From assembly GCA_964449375.1 (NCBI GenBank), contig CAYVAS010000033.1, positions 1 through 26,991 on the forward strand: a DNA stretch of 26,991 bases, read 5' to 3'. This stretch comes from JAFDWI01 sp964449375 (GTDB lineage Bacteria > Actinomycetota > Acidimicrobiia > Acidimicrobiales > Iamiaceae). Position 1 is the first letter of the stretch; each line of letters starts with the position of its first letter. A model generated the notes under the pieces. It saw only the letters and a list, made by a program, of their open reading frames with translations. It was not told the DNA's origin and made no database searches. The position numbers and the translations under genes were made by a program. Below are positions 14,535 through 21,542 of this stretch, piece after piece.

Positions 14535-16532
14535 TCAGATCGTGCCGCTGGCATGACCCGGCCGGGCGGGCGCGGGTTCGGGAACCGGCGCGCCGGTGAC
14601 CAGGGCGGTGAGTCGATCGTGGACCGCGCCCGCGAGCCGATCGGTGTCGGTGCGAAGGCTGCGCACCTCGGCGAGGTGCCGGGCGGTCTCGGCGCGAGCC
14701 TGGTCCTGTTCCGTCGCCGCGGCACGGGCCAGCTCGGCGAGTTCACGAAGCTGGGTCTCCAGGTCGCGCCGTCGAGCGACGAGCCGCTCCTCGATCATGG
14801 TCTCCAGCTCGGTCCGCACGTCCATGATCCGCAGGTTCAGTTCGGCGGTCAGCTCCCGGGCCAGACCTTCAGATCCGAAGAGCGCCTCGTTCAGCGCCCG
14901 CTGGGTCTCGCCGACCCGCCGGCGCTGTTCGCGTTGACGGCGCCGCAGCAGCACGATCGGCGCCGCCATCGCCGCGCCGATGCCGTAGGCGACGAACCCG
15001 ATCCCGCCGGTCGCGACTCCCAGAACCCCGGCCATGACGTTTGCGATGTTGCCGAACAGGAACGCCTGGGTGGCCATCGGCACCGCGTCGTCGAGGAGTC
15101 CGAAGCGGTCCTCCACGCCTGACTGTTGCTGGAGCGCGGCCAGACCAGGAGGTTGGGCCAGTTCTCCCAGGACGCCACGTTCACCCTCGATGGCCAACTC
15201 GTCGAGCAGCTCGGTGACCACCTCGTCGAACTGGCGGGCGGCGGCGTCGGCCAGGTTCGCCCAGACCGCCTGCAGCGAGCGCTGCAGTTCGAGGGCCAAC
15301 GCGTCGAAGTCGATCGCGTCGGCCTCGACCTCGAGCTGGACGCGGTAGTGGTCCCGCACGGTGGCCAGCTCGCGGGCGACGTCCCGGTTGACCGCGGTCT
15401 GCATCCGGGTGATGCCCGCGGTCAACACGCTGCGCCACCGGGCCTGCTGGCCCGAGGCCTTGTGCAGTTCGGAACGGCGCGCTTCGAGGTCCGCCACCAC
15501 CGCCGGATCGCCCTCGAGCGCGGACAGGCGGGATTCCAGGCCGGTCTGCACGGGAGTCAGCACGGTGTCGACGAGCTGGAGCAGGTTCGCCAGACGGACC
15601 TCCTCCCGGGCGAGCGCGGTCATGGCGATCCGCTCGAGTGCGGTGTCGATCCCGCTGGCCTCCCGGTAGGACGCGGCCTGCTCGGTTCTGCCGCGCGCGG
15701 CGCGCCGGGTGGCCCCTTCGGCGAGGAACGCGCTGGTGGGAACCACCTCGCTGGCCGCCATGCGGGCCAGACGCGCAGCGGCGGCCTCGTCGCCGGAGGC
15801 GCGTCGCTGGTCCGCCAAGGTGCCGAGTTTCTCGCGCAGCTCCTCGGTGATGGCACCCACGACCTCGGTCGAGACCAGATCCGCCCGGGAGGCGACCAGG
15901 AGCACGTTGGAGATCCGCTCGCTGGCCTCGTCGAGGAACTCCAGTTCGGAGCGGGTGACCGGTTCTACCGCGGAGACCACGAACACCAGGGCGTCGGCCC
16001 GGGCCAGGGCGGCCATGGTGATGTCGCGGTGCCCCCGTGACATGCCACCCACTCCGGGGGTGTCCACCAGGGTCACGCCCCGTTCCAACAGCGGATGCGG
16101 CAGGCGCACCGCTGCGGCGGTGACCGGGCCCGATGCTGGAGGCACGGGGTGCACCGCGACCTCGGCGGCAAGCCGTGCCGGATCGACCTGGACTTCGACC
16201 GGCTCTCCGGTGTCGGGGTCGAGGCGGGTGACCGACGCGGCGAGCTCGGGCCCCGCGCTGACCGTGACGTGCACCGCCGTGGTGACGTCCACGTCGACCG
16301 GCAGCAGACCGGGATGGTCGACCAGCGCGTTCACGAGGCTGGACTTGCCGCGATTGATGTCGCCGGCGATCACCACCGTGGTGGTCGTCGCCTCCAACCG
16401 TGCGGCTTCGGCGGCCAGACGGTCACGGGACGACTCCTCGCCGATGCCGGCGAGCAGCGCGTGGGCCCGGTTGGCGTGGCGGAGCACCTCCTGGTGCATC
16501 GGTGAGCCCCGGGCGGCCTCGGCGCGGCTCAC
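14535..16532 (-). CDS. Dynamin-like GTPase with central membrane-insertion segment
   Basis: This is a 665-residue protein. GTPase motifs are G1 GDINRGKSS (about 56-64), a G2 Thr in DVDVTTAVHV, and G3 LVDTPGVGG (about 155-163). The G4-like SRADL (near 214) lacks the usual T/N-K-x-D lysine. A long, mostly helical stalk follows. A hydrophobic stretch (about 489-527, AFLFGNIANVMAG...IGAAMAAPIVLL) could insert in or cross the membrane as in bacterial dynamins and IniA, and a charged coiled coil ends the protein. The start is GTG 16532, which overlaps the stop of the upstream GTPase (GTGA) and argues for coupling. ATG 16499 (654 residues) is the alternative. Bacterial dynamins often work as adjacent pairs, as here. 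Confidence 0.85.
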   Translation of the reverse strand: MSRAEAARGSPMHQEVLRHANRAHALLAGIGEESSRDRLAAEAARLEATTTTVVIAGDINRGKSSLVNALVDHPGLLPVDVDVTTAVHVTVSAGPELAASVTRLDPDTGEPVEVQVDPARLAAEVAVHPVPPASGPVTAAAVRLPHPLLERGVTLVDTPGVGGMSRGHRDITMAALARADALVFVVSAVEPVTRSELEFLDEASERISNVLLVASRADLVSTEVVGAITEELREKLGTLADQRRASGDEAAAARLARMAASEVVPTSAFLAEGATRRAARGRTEQAASYREASGIDTALERIAMTALAREEVRLANLLQLVDTVLTPVQTGLESRLSALEGDPAVVADLEARRSELHKASGQQARWRSVLTAGITRMQTAVNRDVARELATVRDHYRVQLEVEADAIDFDALALELQRSLQAVWANLADAAARQFDEVVTELLDELAIEGERGVLGELAQPPGLAALQQQSGVEDRFGLLDDAVPMATQAFLFGNIANVMAGVLGVATGGIGFVAYGIGAAMAAPIVLLRRRQREQRRRVGETQRALNEALFGSEGLARELTAELNLRIMDVRTELETMIEERLVARRRDLETQLRELAELARAAATEQDQARAETARHLAEVRSLRTDTDRLAGAVHDRLTALVTGAPVPEPAPARPGHASGTI

Positions 16533-18028
16533 CCCAGTGCCGCCTGGTCCGCCTGCCAGATCATCTCGTACGCGGTCTTGACCGCCCGGGCCCGCTGGGC
16601 ATCGGCGGGGCGCCGACGCGGATCGTTCGACCACCGTCCCCAGCGGGAAGCCGCCGCAAGCGCGGCGTCACCGATCTGGGAGCGGTCTCCGACCCCGAGA
16701 CGGCGGAGCGGATCGGCGCTCGAGGCGAGTCGTTCCAGATCGGCCAGAAGCGGCTCGGGGAGCGCGAACGACCCTGCGGTGGCCTCCTGAAGGGCCTCGG
16801 CGACCCGCAGTTCGTGCAGGGTCGGATCCACCGCGATCCGGTCCAACGGCGAACGCAGGCGATGCAGGACCACCTGTTCGTCACCGTCACCGGTCCGTGA
16901 GAACGACAACCGGCGCAGATCACACAACGCGGTGTGGCACTTGAGCAGCTCCGCGCGGGCGCCGAGCTGGTCGACGACCCGTTGGCGGAGCGGTTCGAAG
17001 CCGGAGGCACGGGCCAGGATCGTCGACAGGGCCACGGCGCCGGTGTGACCCTGGTCGATCGAGGCGAGCACGAGGCCGAGGCCGTACAGACCGAGGTGCT
17101 CGAGCAGGTACGCGCGGGTCGCGGCGTCGACGTCCGCGCCGTCGTGGGCGAGAAACGCGTCGGGGCTCATCAACAGGTCTTCGCGGTCCAGGTCGTCACC
17201 GAAGACCGCCAGGGTGCGCAACGCACGGGCATCGTCCTCGTTGATGGCGGCGCACGCGGCGGTCTCGGCCAGCAGCCCGATGACCGGCAGCACGTCCGAG
17301 ACGAGCCCGCGGGCCTCCTCACGCAGCCGGGCGACGACGGGTGCCGCGGCGGCCATCGGATCGGTGGTGCGGCTGAGCTGGTCGACCTTGGAGAGCACGG
17401 CGACCGCGTTGAACGCGGACAGGCCGGTGCCCGCGTACAGGTCGCGGAAGCCCCCCAGCACCCGGGCGTCGGCTTCGCGCAGGTGCGGCATCAGAAAGAC
17501 CAGCGCGTCGGCCCGGCCGACCGCCGCGGCGGTGGCGCGGGCGCCGGCGTCCGACCCACCGAGGCCCAGGAACCCCTCGGTCTGTTCCTGATTGGCGACG
17601 GTGACCGTGTCCAGGCCGGGAGTGTCGACGATCGACAGCTGCTCCAGATTGCGGTTGGACAGGTGGACCACCACCTCGAGCACCGACTCGGTGGGCACGC
17701 CGAGCTCGTGGGGGAGGCGTCCCCGGTGCAGCGGCAGGTTGCGGCGGGTCCCGTCACGCAGGACCACCTCGGCCCGTTCGTGGTGGTCGTAGGTGAACCG
17801 GGTGAGCACCCGGGTGCACTCGCCCGCGTCGACCGCGGCGATCTGCTGGCCGAGGAGCGCGTTGACCAGCGTGGACTTGCCCGAGGAGACGCCTCCGGCG
17901 ACGGTGACCTGCAAGGGACGGTCCAGATTGGCACGGACCGCCGCGACCGCATCGCGGCTGGGCCCCTCGCCGAGCGCGGCCAGCGTGTGATCGGTGAGCT
18001 CCACGAGTTGTTGCAGGACCGTGGTCAT
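16529..18028 (-). CDS. Dynamin-like GTPase, second member of the pair (IniC/DynB-like)
   Basis: This 499-residue protein has a complete GTPase core: P-loop GGVSSGKS (45-52), a G2 Thr at 72 (GECTRVLTR), G3 DTPGLD (135-140) and G4 SKVD (213-216). No strong transmembrane stretch is apparent, so it may be the soluble partner of the membrane-inserting protein encoded downstream. A GGAGT Shine-Dalgarno about 7 nt upstream supports ATG 18028. It is the first gene of the two-gene GTPase unit and is divergent from the membrane protein gene at 18130 across about 100 bp. Length and pairing resemble mycobacterial IniC beside IniA, a comparison based on layout and not on alignment. Confidence 0.83.
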   Translation of the reverse strand: MTTVLQQLVELTDHTLAALGEGPSRDAVAAVRANLDRPLQVTVAGGVSSGKSTLVNALLGQQIAAVDAGECTRVLTRFTYDHHERAEVVLRDGTRRNLPLHRGRLPHELGVPTESVLEVVVHLSNRNLEQLSIVDTPGLDTVTVANQEQTEGFLGLGGSDAGARATAAAVGRADALVFLMPHLREADARVLGGFRDLYAGTGLSAFNAVAVLSKVDQLSRTTDPMAAAAPVVARLREEARGLVSDVLPVIGLLAETAACAAINEDDARALRTLAVFGDDLDREDLLMSPDAFLAHDGADVDAATRAYLLEHLGLYGLGLVLASIDQGHTGAVALSTILARASGFEPLRQRVVDQLGARAELLKCHTALCDLRRLSFSRTGDGDEQVVLHRLRSPLDRIAVDPTLHELRVAEALQEATAGSFALPEPLLADLERLASSADPLRRLGVGDRSQIGDAALAAASRWGRWSNDPRRRPADAQRARAVKTAYEMIWQADQAALG

Positions 18029-18129
18029 CGCCCACTCCGGGTCGTCGTTCGGTGGCGGTGCGCTGAGCCGTTCGTGAGTCGCCGGCTCGCTACCCTCGCC
18101 GGAGCCGAGATCCGACGGAGAGGTCGCCG

Positions 18130-18864
18130 ATGTCCGATGCCGAGCTTCCCCAGCCCATCTACCCTCCCGGTGGGACCACCGGTGGGGTGGCCGGGGCGTC
18201 CCCGGCAGGCCCGGGCCACCCGGGCTACGGGTCGACGCCGCCCGCTGGCGGAGGGGGCAGCGGGCGCTCGACCGACCCCCGGGTGCTGATCGGCGTCGCG
18301 ATCGCGGCGGTGGTCCTCGTCGCCGGCGTGGTCTTCGCGCTGACCCGCGGTGGCGACGACCCGGACACCAGGGTGGACGGTGCCGCCGCTTCGACGACGG
18401 AGCCTTCCGCCACCACCGTGGACTCCTCCGGTCCGGACACCTCCGCCGAGGAGCCCGGACCCGCCCCCGCAGACGATGTGCGCAACCGTGCCGAGACGGT
18501 CGCCGCCGCCCAGCTCGACTCGGCGAGCACGGACACCGTGACCTGCCTGGCCGACGGGTACGAGGCCAACCCGACGCTGCTCGACACGATCGAGCCGATG
18601 ACCGCGGGCGTCACCTTCGACGACCCTGGTCTGGCCGACGAGTACGCCCGCATCCTGGTGGCGTGCGCCACCACCGATGAACTGCTCCTCGAGTTCGAGA
18701 GTCTGCTGGCCGCCGAGGGCGTCGTCGACCCGGCCTACACCTGCATCATCGACAACCTCTCGTACTTCGGTGCCCCGCAGTGGCAGGACTTCATCTCGAC
18801 GGTCCTGCAACCTGCGGAGTCGTCCTACGCGCAGCAACTGTTCGCCGATCTGGCGTACTGCTAG
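18130..18864 (+). CDS. Single-pass membrane protein with Pro/Gly-rich N-terminus and extracytoplasmic Cys-containing domain
   Basis: This is a 244-residue protein. Residues 1-~48 are a Pro/Gly/Ala-rich cytoplasmic tail, followed by one hydrophobic helix (about 51-71, VLIGVAIAAVVLVAGVVFAL). A Thr/Ser/Asp/Pro linker follows, then a ~130-residue helical domain with four Cys (VTCLAD, LVACATT, YTCIID and a C-terminal AYC) that could form two disulfides outside the membrane. GGAGAGG about 8 nt before ATG 18130 is a good ribosome site, and TACCCT (18091-18096) is a candidate -10. It is divergent from the GTPase pair, and its TAG overlaps the stop of the YbjN-like gene head-to-head (CTAG, 18861-18864). 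No named family is recognised. It could be the membrane sensor or anchor of the neighbouring system. Confidence 0.75.
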   Translation: MSDAELPQPIYPPGGTTGGVAGASPAGPGHPGYGSTPPAGGGGSGRSTDPRVLIGVAIAAVVLVAGVVFALTRGGDDPDTRVDGAAASTTEPSATTVDSSGPDTSAEEPGPAPADDVRNRAETVAAAQLDSASTDTVTCLADGYEANPTLLDTIEPMTAGVTFDDPGLADEYARILVACATTDELLLEFESLLAAEGVVDPAYTCIIDNLSYFGAPQWQDFISTVLQPAESSYAQQLFADLAYC

Positions 18865-19370
18865 GCGTCCGAGGAGCCGTTCGCCCCCGGCGGGGTCGGC
18901 AACGGCGTGGTGATCGTGCGGATGGCCACGCTCGACCAGAACTGACGGGCCCCGGCCACGACGCTGTCGATGAAGCGGGCGGCGAGGTCGTGATCGATGC
19001 CCGGTGCGGCGGGCAGCAGCCCCTCGACGAGCACGTGGCCCACGGCGTTGTCGTTGTCGCCGCGGGCGGCGAGCACCGCATGGGGGAGGGGGCTGGACCG
19101 GTTCCAGCGGTTGATGAGCAGCAGCGCCTTGGGCCAGTCCGCCTGGGCGACGGTGCGACGGGTCTTGACCCGGGCCAAGATGCCCCGGGACGCGGGCGTG
19201 GAGGCCAGGGCGAGCTGCAGCGTCTCGGTGGCCTCGCCGCCGGGGATGAAGATCGTGAAGCGGCCGTCACCCTCGGTGACGGCGTCGGCGTTGCGTGCCG
19301 CGAAGTAGGCCTCGATGGCACTCACGCCGTCGCGGGCGAGCTGGTCTGCGGTGATGGTGTCGGAACTCAT
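18861..19370 (-). CDS. YbjN-like (type III secretion chaperone fold) protein
   Basis: This is a 169-residue protein. ATG 19370 is preceded by a strong GAGGAG. The N-terminal half is helical plus strands (GRFTIFIPGGEATE). The middle segment ALLLINRWNRSSPLPHAVLA followed by NDNAVGHVLVEGLLPAAPGI resembles the YbjN family core, where an (I/V)N-x-WN segment precedes a strand pair and a long helix. YbjN proteins share the fold of type III secretion chaperones. Their function is poorly known, and in actinobacteria they often sit beside regulators or chaperone-like genes. A Pro-rich tail (TTPLPTPPGANGSS) follows. It lies downstream of the acidic low-complexity gene with a hairpin in the 75-nt gap. 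The family call is moderate. Confidence 0.6.
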   Translation of the reverse strand: MSSDTITADQLARDGVSAIEAYFAARNADAVTEGDGRFTIFIPGGEATETLQLALASTPASRGILARVKTRRTVAQADWPKALLLINRWNRSSPLPHAVLAARGDNDNAVGHVLVEGLLPAAPGIDHDLAARFIDSVVAGARQFWSSVAIRTITTPLPTPPGANGSSDA

Positions 19371-19388
19371 GGGTCTCCTCGATGGGTG

Positions 19389-19407
19389 GGATCCGTCGAG
19401 CGGATCC
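19389..19407 (-). terminator. Hairpin between acidic-protein gene and YbjN-like gene
   Basis: GGATCCG-TCGAG-CGGATCC is a perfect 7-bp stem with a 5-nt loop in the 75-nt intergenic gap. It lacks a U-tract. It may be a partial terminator or RNA-processing structure that adjusts expression between the two genes. Confidence 0.4.
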
Positions 19408-19445
19408 AGGGTGGATGGGGTGGTCGGTCGGTCAGCGAGCGGACC

Positions 19446-20429
19446 TCACCAGTCGCTGGTGCTCCAGGCGTCGCTGGAGTAGTCCCAGGCGTCGTCCGCG
19501 TAGGAGCCGTAGTCCAGCGACTGCTGGTTCCATTCGTAGGCGCCGACGGTGTCGCCGGCGATCGAAGCGTCGACGGAGTTGTTCCAGGCGTCCCAGGACA
19601 GATCCTCCGCGGCGTTGTACTCGTCCATCCAGAACTGGGACTCGTCGGCCGCTGCGCTCCAGTCGGTGGGATCGGCGTAGCTGCTGGAGTAGTCCTCGGT
19701 GATGGTGTCGATGAACGCGTCGTGCGCGGCGTCGCCCGCGGTCGGGTCCCAGGTGCTCATCGCGTCGTAGGTGCCCGTGTCGTAGGCACCCGTGTCGTAC
19801 AGTCCGGTGTCGAAACCCCCGGTGTCGTAGCCGTAGGCGGAACCCAGGTCGTCCCAGGTGCCGAAGTTCTCGGGCCCGGCCAGCAGGTCGCTCGTGGTGT
19901 CGTAATAGGAGCCGGTGTCCCAGTAGCCCGCGCCGGGATCCCAGGAGTCGTAGTAGGCCCCGGCGTCGGTGACCGCGGTGTCCCATCCGGGCAGCATGAA
20001 GGGGTCCTCGAAGGTCACGTACCCGTCGGTGGTCCAGTCGGTGCCCACCGCCATGGGGTCGTAGGCCGAACACGTGCACCAGTCCTGCGCGGGGACCATG
20101 AAGGGGTCGTAGGCGACCGTGCCCGACTCGAAGGGCAGCAGCAACGGTGAGGACGTCTCGGTCAGGGTCACTGTGACGTCGATGGTGATGTCGATCTCGG
20201 CGTAGGAGGACCACAGCTCCGCGTCGGCAAGCCCCGTGTCGAAGGGGCCGTAGGCGGAGGGGTCGTCGGGTACGAGCTCACCTTCGAGATCGGACCAGAA
20301 CACGTCCAGTGAGGTCTCGCTCAGCAGGCTGATGCCGGCCGACACGTCGGCGTCGGTCGCGGCGATCGCCGTGTCCTCGCCACCACCGCCTCCGGCGGCG
20401 GTCTGAAATGGTTGGTCGATGGGGGTCAT
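19446..20429 (-). CDS. Acidic aromatic-rich low-complexity protein without Lys or Arg
   Basis: This 327-residue protein has no recognisable family. By my reading it contains no Lys and no Arg and only one His, but about 17 Trp and 22 Tyr, with abundant Asp, Ser, Thr and Gly, so it should be extremely acidic. Residues ~70-100 look beta-prone (EIDITIDVTVTLTE). From ~140 onward Tyr/Trp-Asp motifs recur, including a run of pentapeptides YDTGG/FDTGL/YDTGA/YDTGT (about 200-220). The C-terminus is rich in DYSSDAW-type segments. WCTCS holds its only two cysteines. There is no signal peptide. The ATG overlaps the stop of the BTAD regulator gene (ATGA), so it is coupled to it. The position next to dynamin-like GTPases recalls low-complexity IniB of iniBAC; there is no evident sequence match. 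Confidence 0.8.
   Translation of the reverse strand: MTPIDQPFQTAAGGGGGEDTAIAATDADVSAGISLLSETSLDVFWSDLEGELVPDDPSAYGPFDTGLADAELWSSYAEIDITIDVTVTLTETSSPLLLPFESGTVAYDPFMVPAQDWCTCSAYDPMAVGTDWTTDGYVTFEDPFMLPGWDTAVTDAGAYYDSWDPGAGYWDTGSYYDTTSDLLAGPENFGTWDDLGSAYGYDTGGFDTGLYDTGAYDTGTYDAMSTWDPTAGDAAHDAFIDTITEDYSSSYADPTDWSAAADESQFWMDEYNAAEDLSWDAWNNSVDASIAGDTVGAYEWNQQSLDYGSYADDAWDYSSDAWSTSDW
19771..19830 (-). repeat. 15-bp tandem repeats encoding Y/F-D-T-G-x
   Basis: About four consecutive degenerate 15-bp units (core CCGGTGTCG / CCCGTGTCGTA on the plus strand) encode the DTG pentapeptide run of the acidic protein. Such repeats can expand or contract by slippage, so copy number may vary among strains. Confidence 0.6.
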
Positions 20430-21340
20430 GCGGATCCTCCTCGGTGATTCGGTCCGGTTTGGCGATGGTGGGTGAAGTGCCGTGGGGCCCGCGGCCCCTC
20501 GGTGGTCACGCCGAGCGCGCGGCCCGCCCCGGCGCCGGCGGCCAGCGCAGGGGCACCGCGGAGCACCTCGAGGCGCAGCCGCGACCAGGTGGCGTCCGGC
20601 CCGATGCCCAGCCGGGCGAGCACGTCCTCGGCCTGATCGAGCAGTGCGCAGGCGCGGCCGCGGCGGCCCTGGGCAACGAGCACCTCGGCGAGTTCGAAGT
20701 AGCGCCGTTCGTCGACGGGGTCGTCTTCGAGAGCCGACTCCATCAGGTGCACCGCCTCGACCTCCGCGCCCCGCGAACGGGCGTCCGCGGCCAGGACGTC
20801 CAGCAGGGCCACACGCCGTCGTTGCAGGCGACGTCGGGTGTCGTCCGCCCAGTCGACATAGCGGTCGTCCGCGAGGAAGGGGCCGTGGTACAGCGCGAGA
20901 GCCCGGCGGGCCAGGCGGGCGACCCTGGTGCGGTTGCCGTCGCTGAGTGCCCGGTCGGCCAACGTGCGGAACTGCAACGCGTCGACCTGGACGTCCCCGG
21001 CGATTCGCAGCACCTCGTCGTCGCGGACCAGCAGCGGAACCCCGGTGCTGGCCAGCCGGCTCAACACGTTGCGGATGCCCTTGCGCCCACCGGAGAGATC
21101 CACATCCGGCCAGAGGAGTTCCATGACGACCTCGACGTGGACGTGGCCGCCGTGGGCGATCGTGAGCTTGAGCGCCTGCCGGGGCAGCCCGTTGGGGATC
21201 GTCACGGCCTCGCCGCCGGCGGTGACCCCGAACACGCCCAGCGTGCGCACACTCACCCCGCTCGTCGCCGGGGCCCGGTGCGGGACCGGGCGGGTGATGC
21301 GGTCCGGGACCGACGGTGACGGTGCTGCGGCGAGACGCAT
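20426..21340 (-). CDS. BTAD-domain (SARP-like) transcriptional regulator
   Basis: This is a 304-residue protein. After a ~28-residue Pro-rich leader comes an OmpR/PhoB-type winged helix (about 30-118: VRTLGVFGVTAGG..., LPRQALKLTIAHGG, LLWPDVDLSGGRKGIRNVLSRL). A bacterial transcriptional activation domain follows (about 119-265), with the expected DALQFRTLADRA...ALYHGPFLADDRYVDWA and TPR-like helices. The C-terminal ~40 residues are disordered. SARP-type proteins activate promoters by binding 11-bp-spaced direct repeats, and such repeats lie just upstream of this gene. It is the first gene of an operon with the acidic protein (ATGA overlap) and is the obvious candidate controller of the chaperone/GTPase cluster. 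A CACACT box 7 nt before ATG 21340 supports this start. Confidence 0.85.
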   Translation of the reverse strand: MRLAAAPSPSVPDRITRPVPHRAPATSGVSVRTLGVFGVTAGGEAVTIPNGLPRQALKLTIAHGGHVHVEVVMELLWPDVDLSGGRKGIRNVLSRLASTGVPLLVRDDEVLRIAGDVQVDALQFRTLADRALSDGNRTRVARLARRALALYHGPFLADDRYVDWADDTRRRLQRRRVALLDVLAADARSRGAEVEAVHLMESALEDDPVDERRYFELAEVLVAQGRRGRACALLDQAEDVLARLGIGPDATWSRLRLEVLRGAPALAAGAGAGRALGVTTEGPRAPRHFTHHRQTGPNHRGGSA

Positions 21341-21347
21341 GTCGGCA

Positions 21348-21381
21348 AGTGTGAACCGGCGCGCGCGAACAGGGCGCGAAC
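21348..21381 (-). promoter_or_regulatory. Promoter with SARP-style direct repeats before the BTAD gene
   Basis: On the minus strand, GTTCGCGC (21381-21374) and GTTCGCGC (21370-21363) are direct repeats with an 11-bp period. They lie about 9 nt upstream of a -10-like CACACT (21353-21348), itself 7 nt from the ATG. SARP regulators classically bind heptamer repeats with an 11-bp period about 8 bp from the -10, so autoregulation is plausible. Confidence 0.5.
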
Positions 21382-21494
21382 GCCGCGACGACGGGTGGCC
21401 CGGCGGCTCCGACGCCCAGCGGTCACGACCTCGCCGCTTCCCGGTCGGGCCTCGACCCGCCCAGGCGATCGGACCGGATCGTGCCGACGTCGCC

Positions 21495-21535
21495 TAACCT
21501 CCTGGCGGACTCAGATTCTCCAGCGCACCCAGGAG
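21495..21535 (+). promoter_or_regulatory. Promoter and ribosome site of the thiolase gene
   Basis: TAACCT (21495-21500) is a TANNNT box, and AGGAG (21531-21535) sits 7 nt before ATG 21543. The gene thus has an ordinary leader, unlike several neighbours. Confidence 0.45.
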
Positions 21536-21542
21536 CTCCACC

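Noticed and set aside
16533..16634. N-terminal extension of the dynamin-like GTPase to an ATG at 16634
   Set aside because: It would overlap the upstream GTPase coding region by about 100 nt, with Arg/Gly-rich sequence. The GTGA overlap at 16532 is a better start.
18047..18074. Two GTTCG copies upstream of the GTPase and membrane-protein genes as further BTAD sites
   Set aside because: Spacing is 23 bp, not a multiple of 11, and only five bases match. I see no convincing second BTAD site in the cluster.
19771..19830. CRISPR-like array because of regularly spaced short repeats
   Set aside because: Units are 15 bp, contiguous and in frame within a coding sequence, with no spacers and no cas genes nearby.
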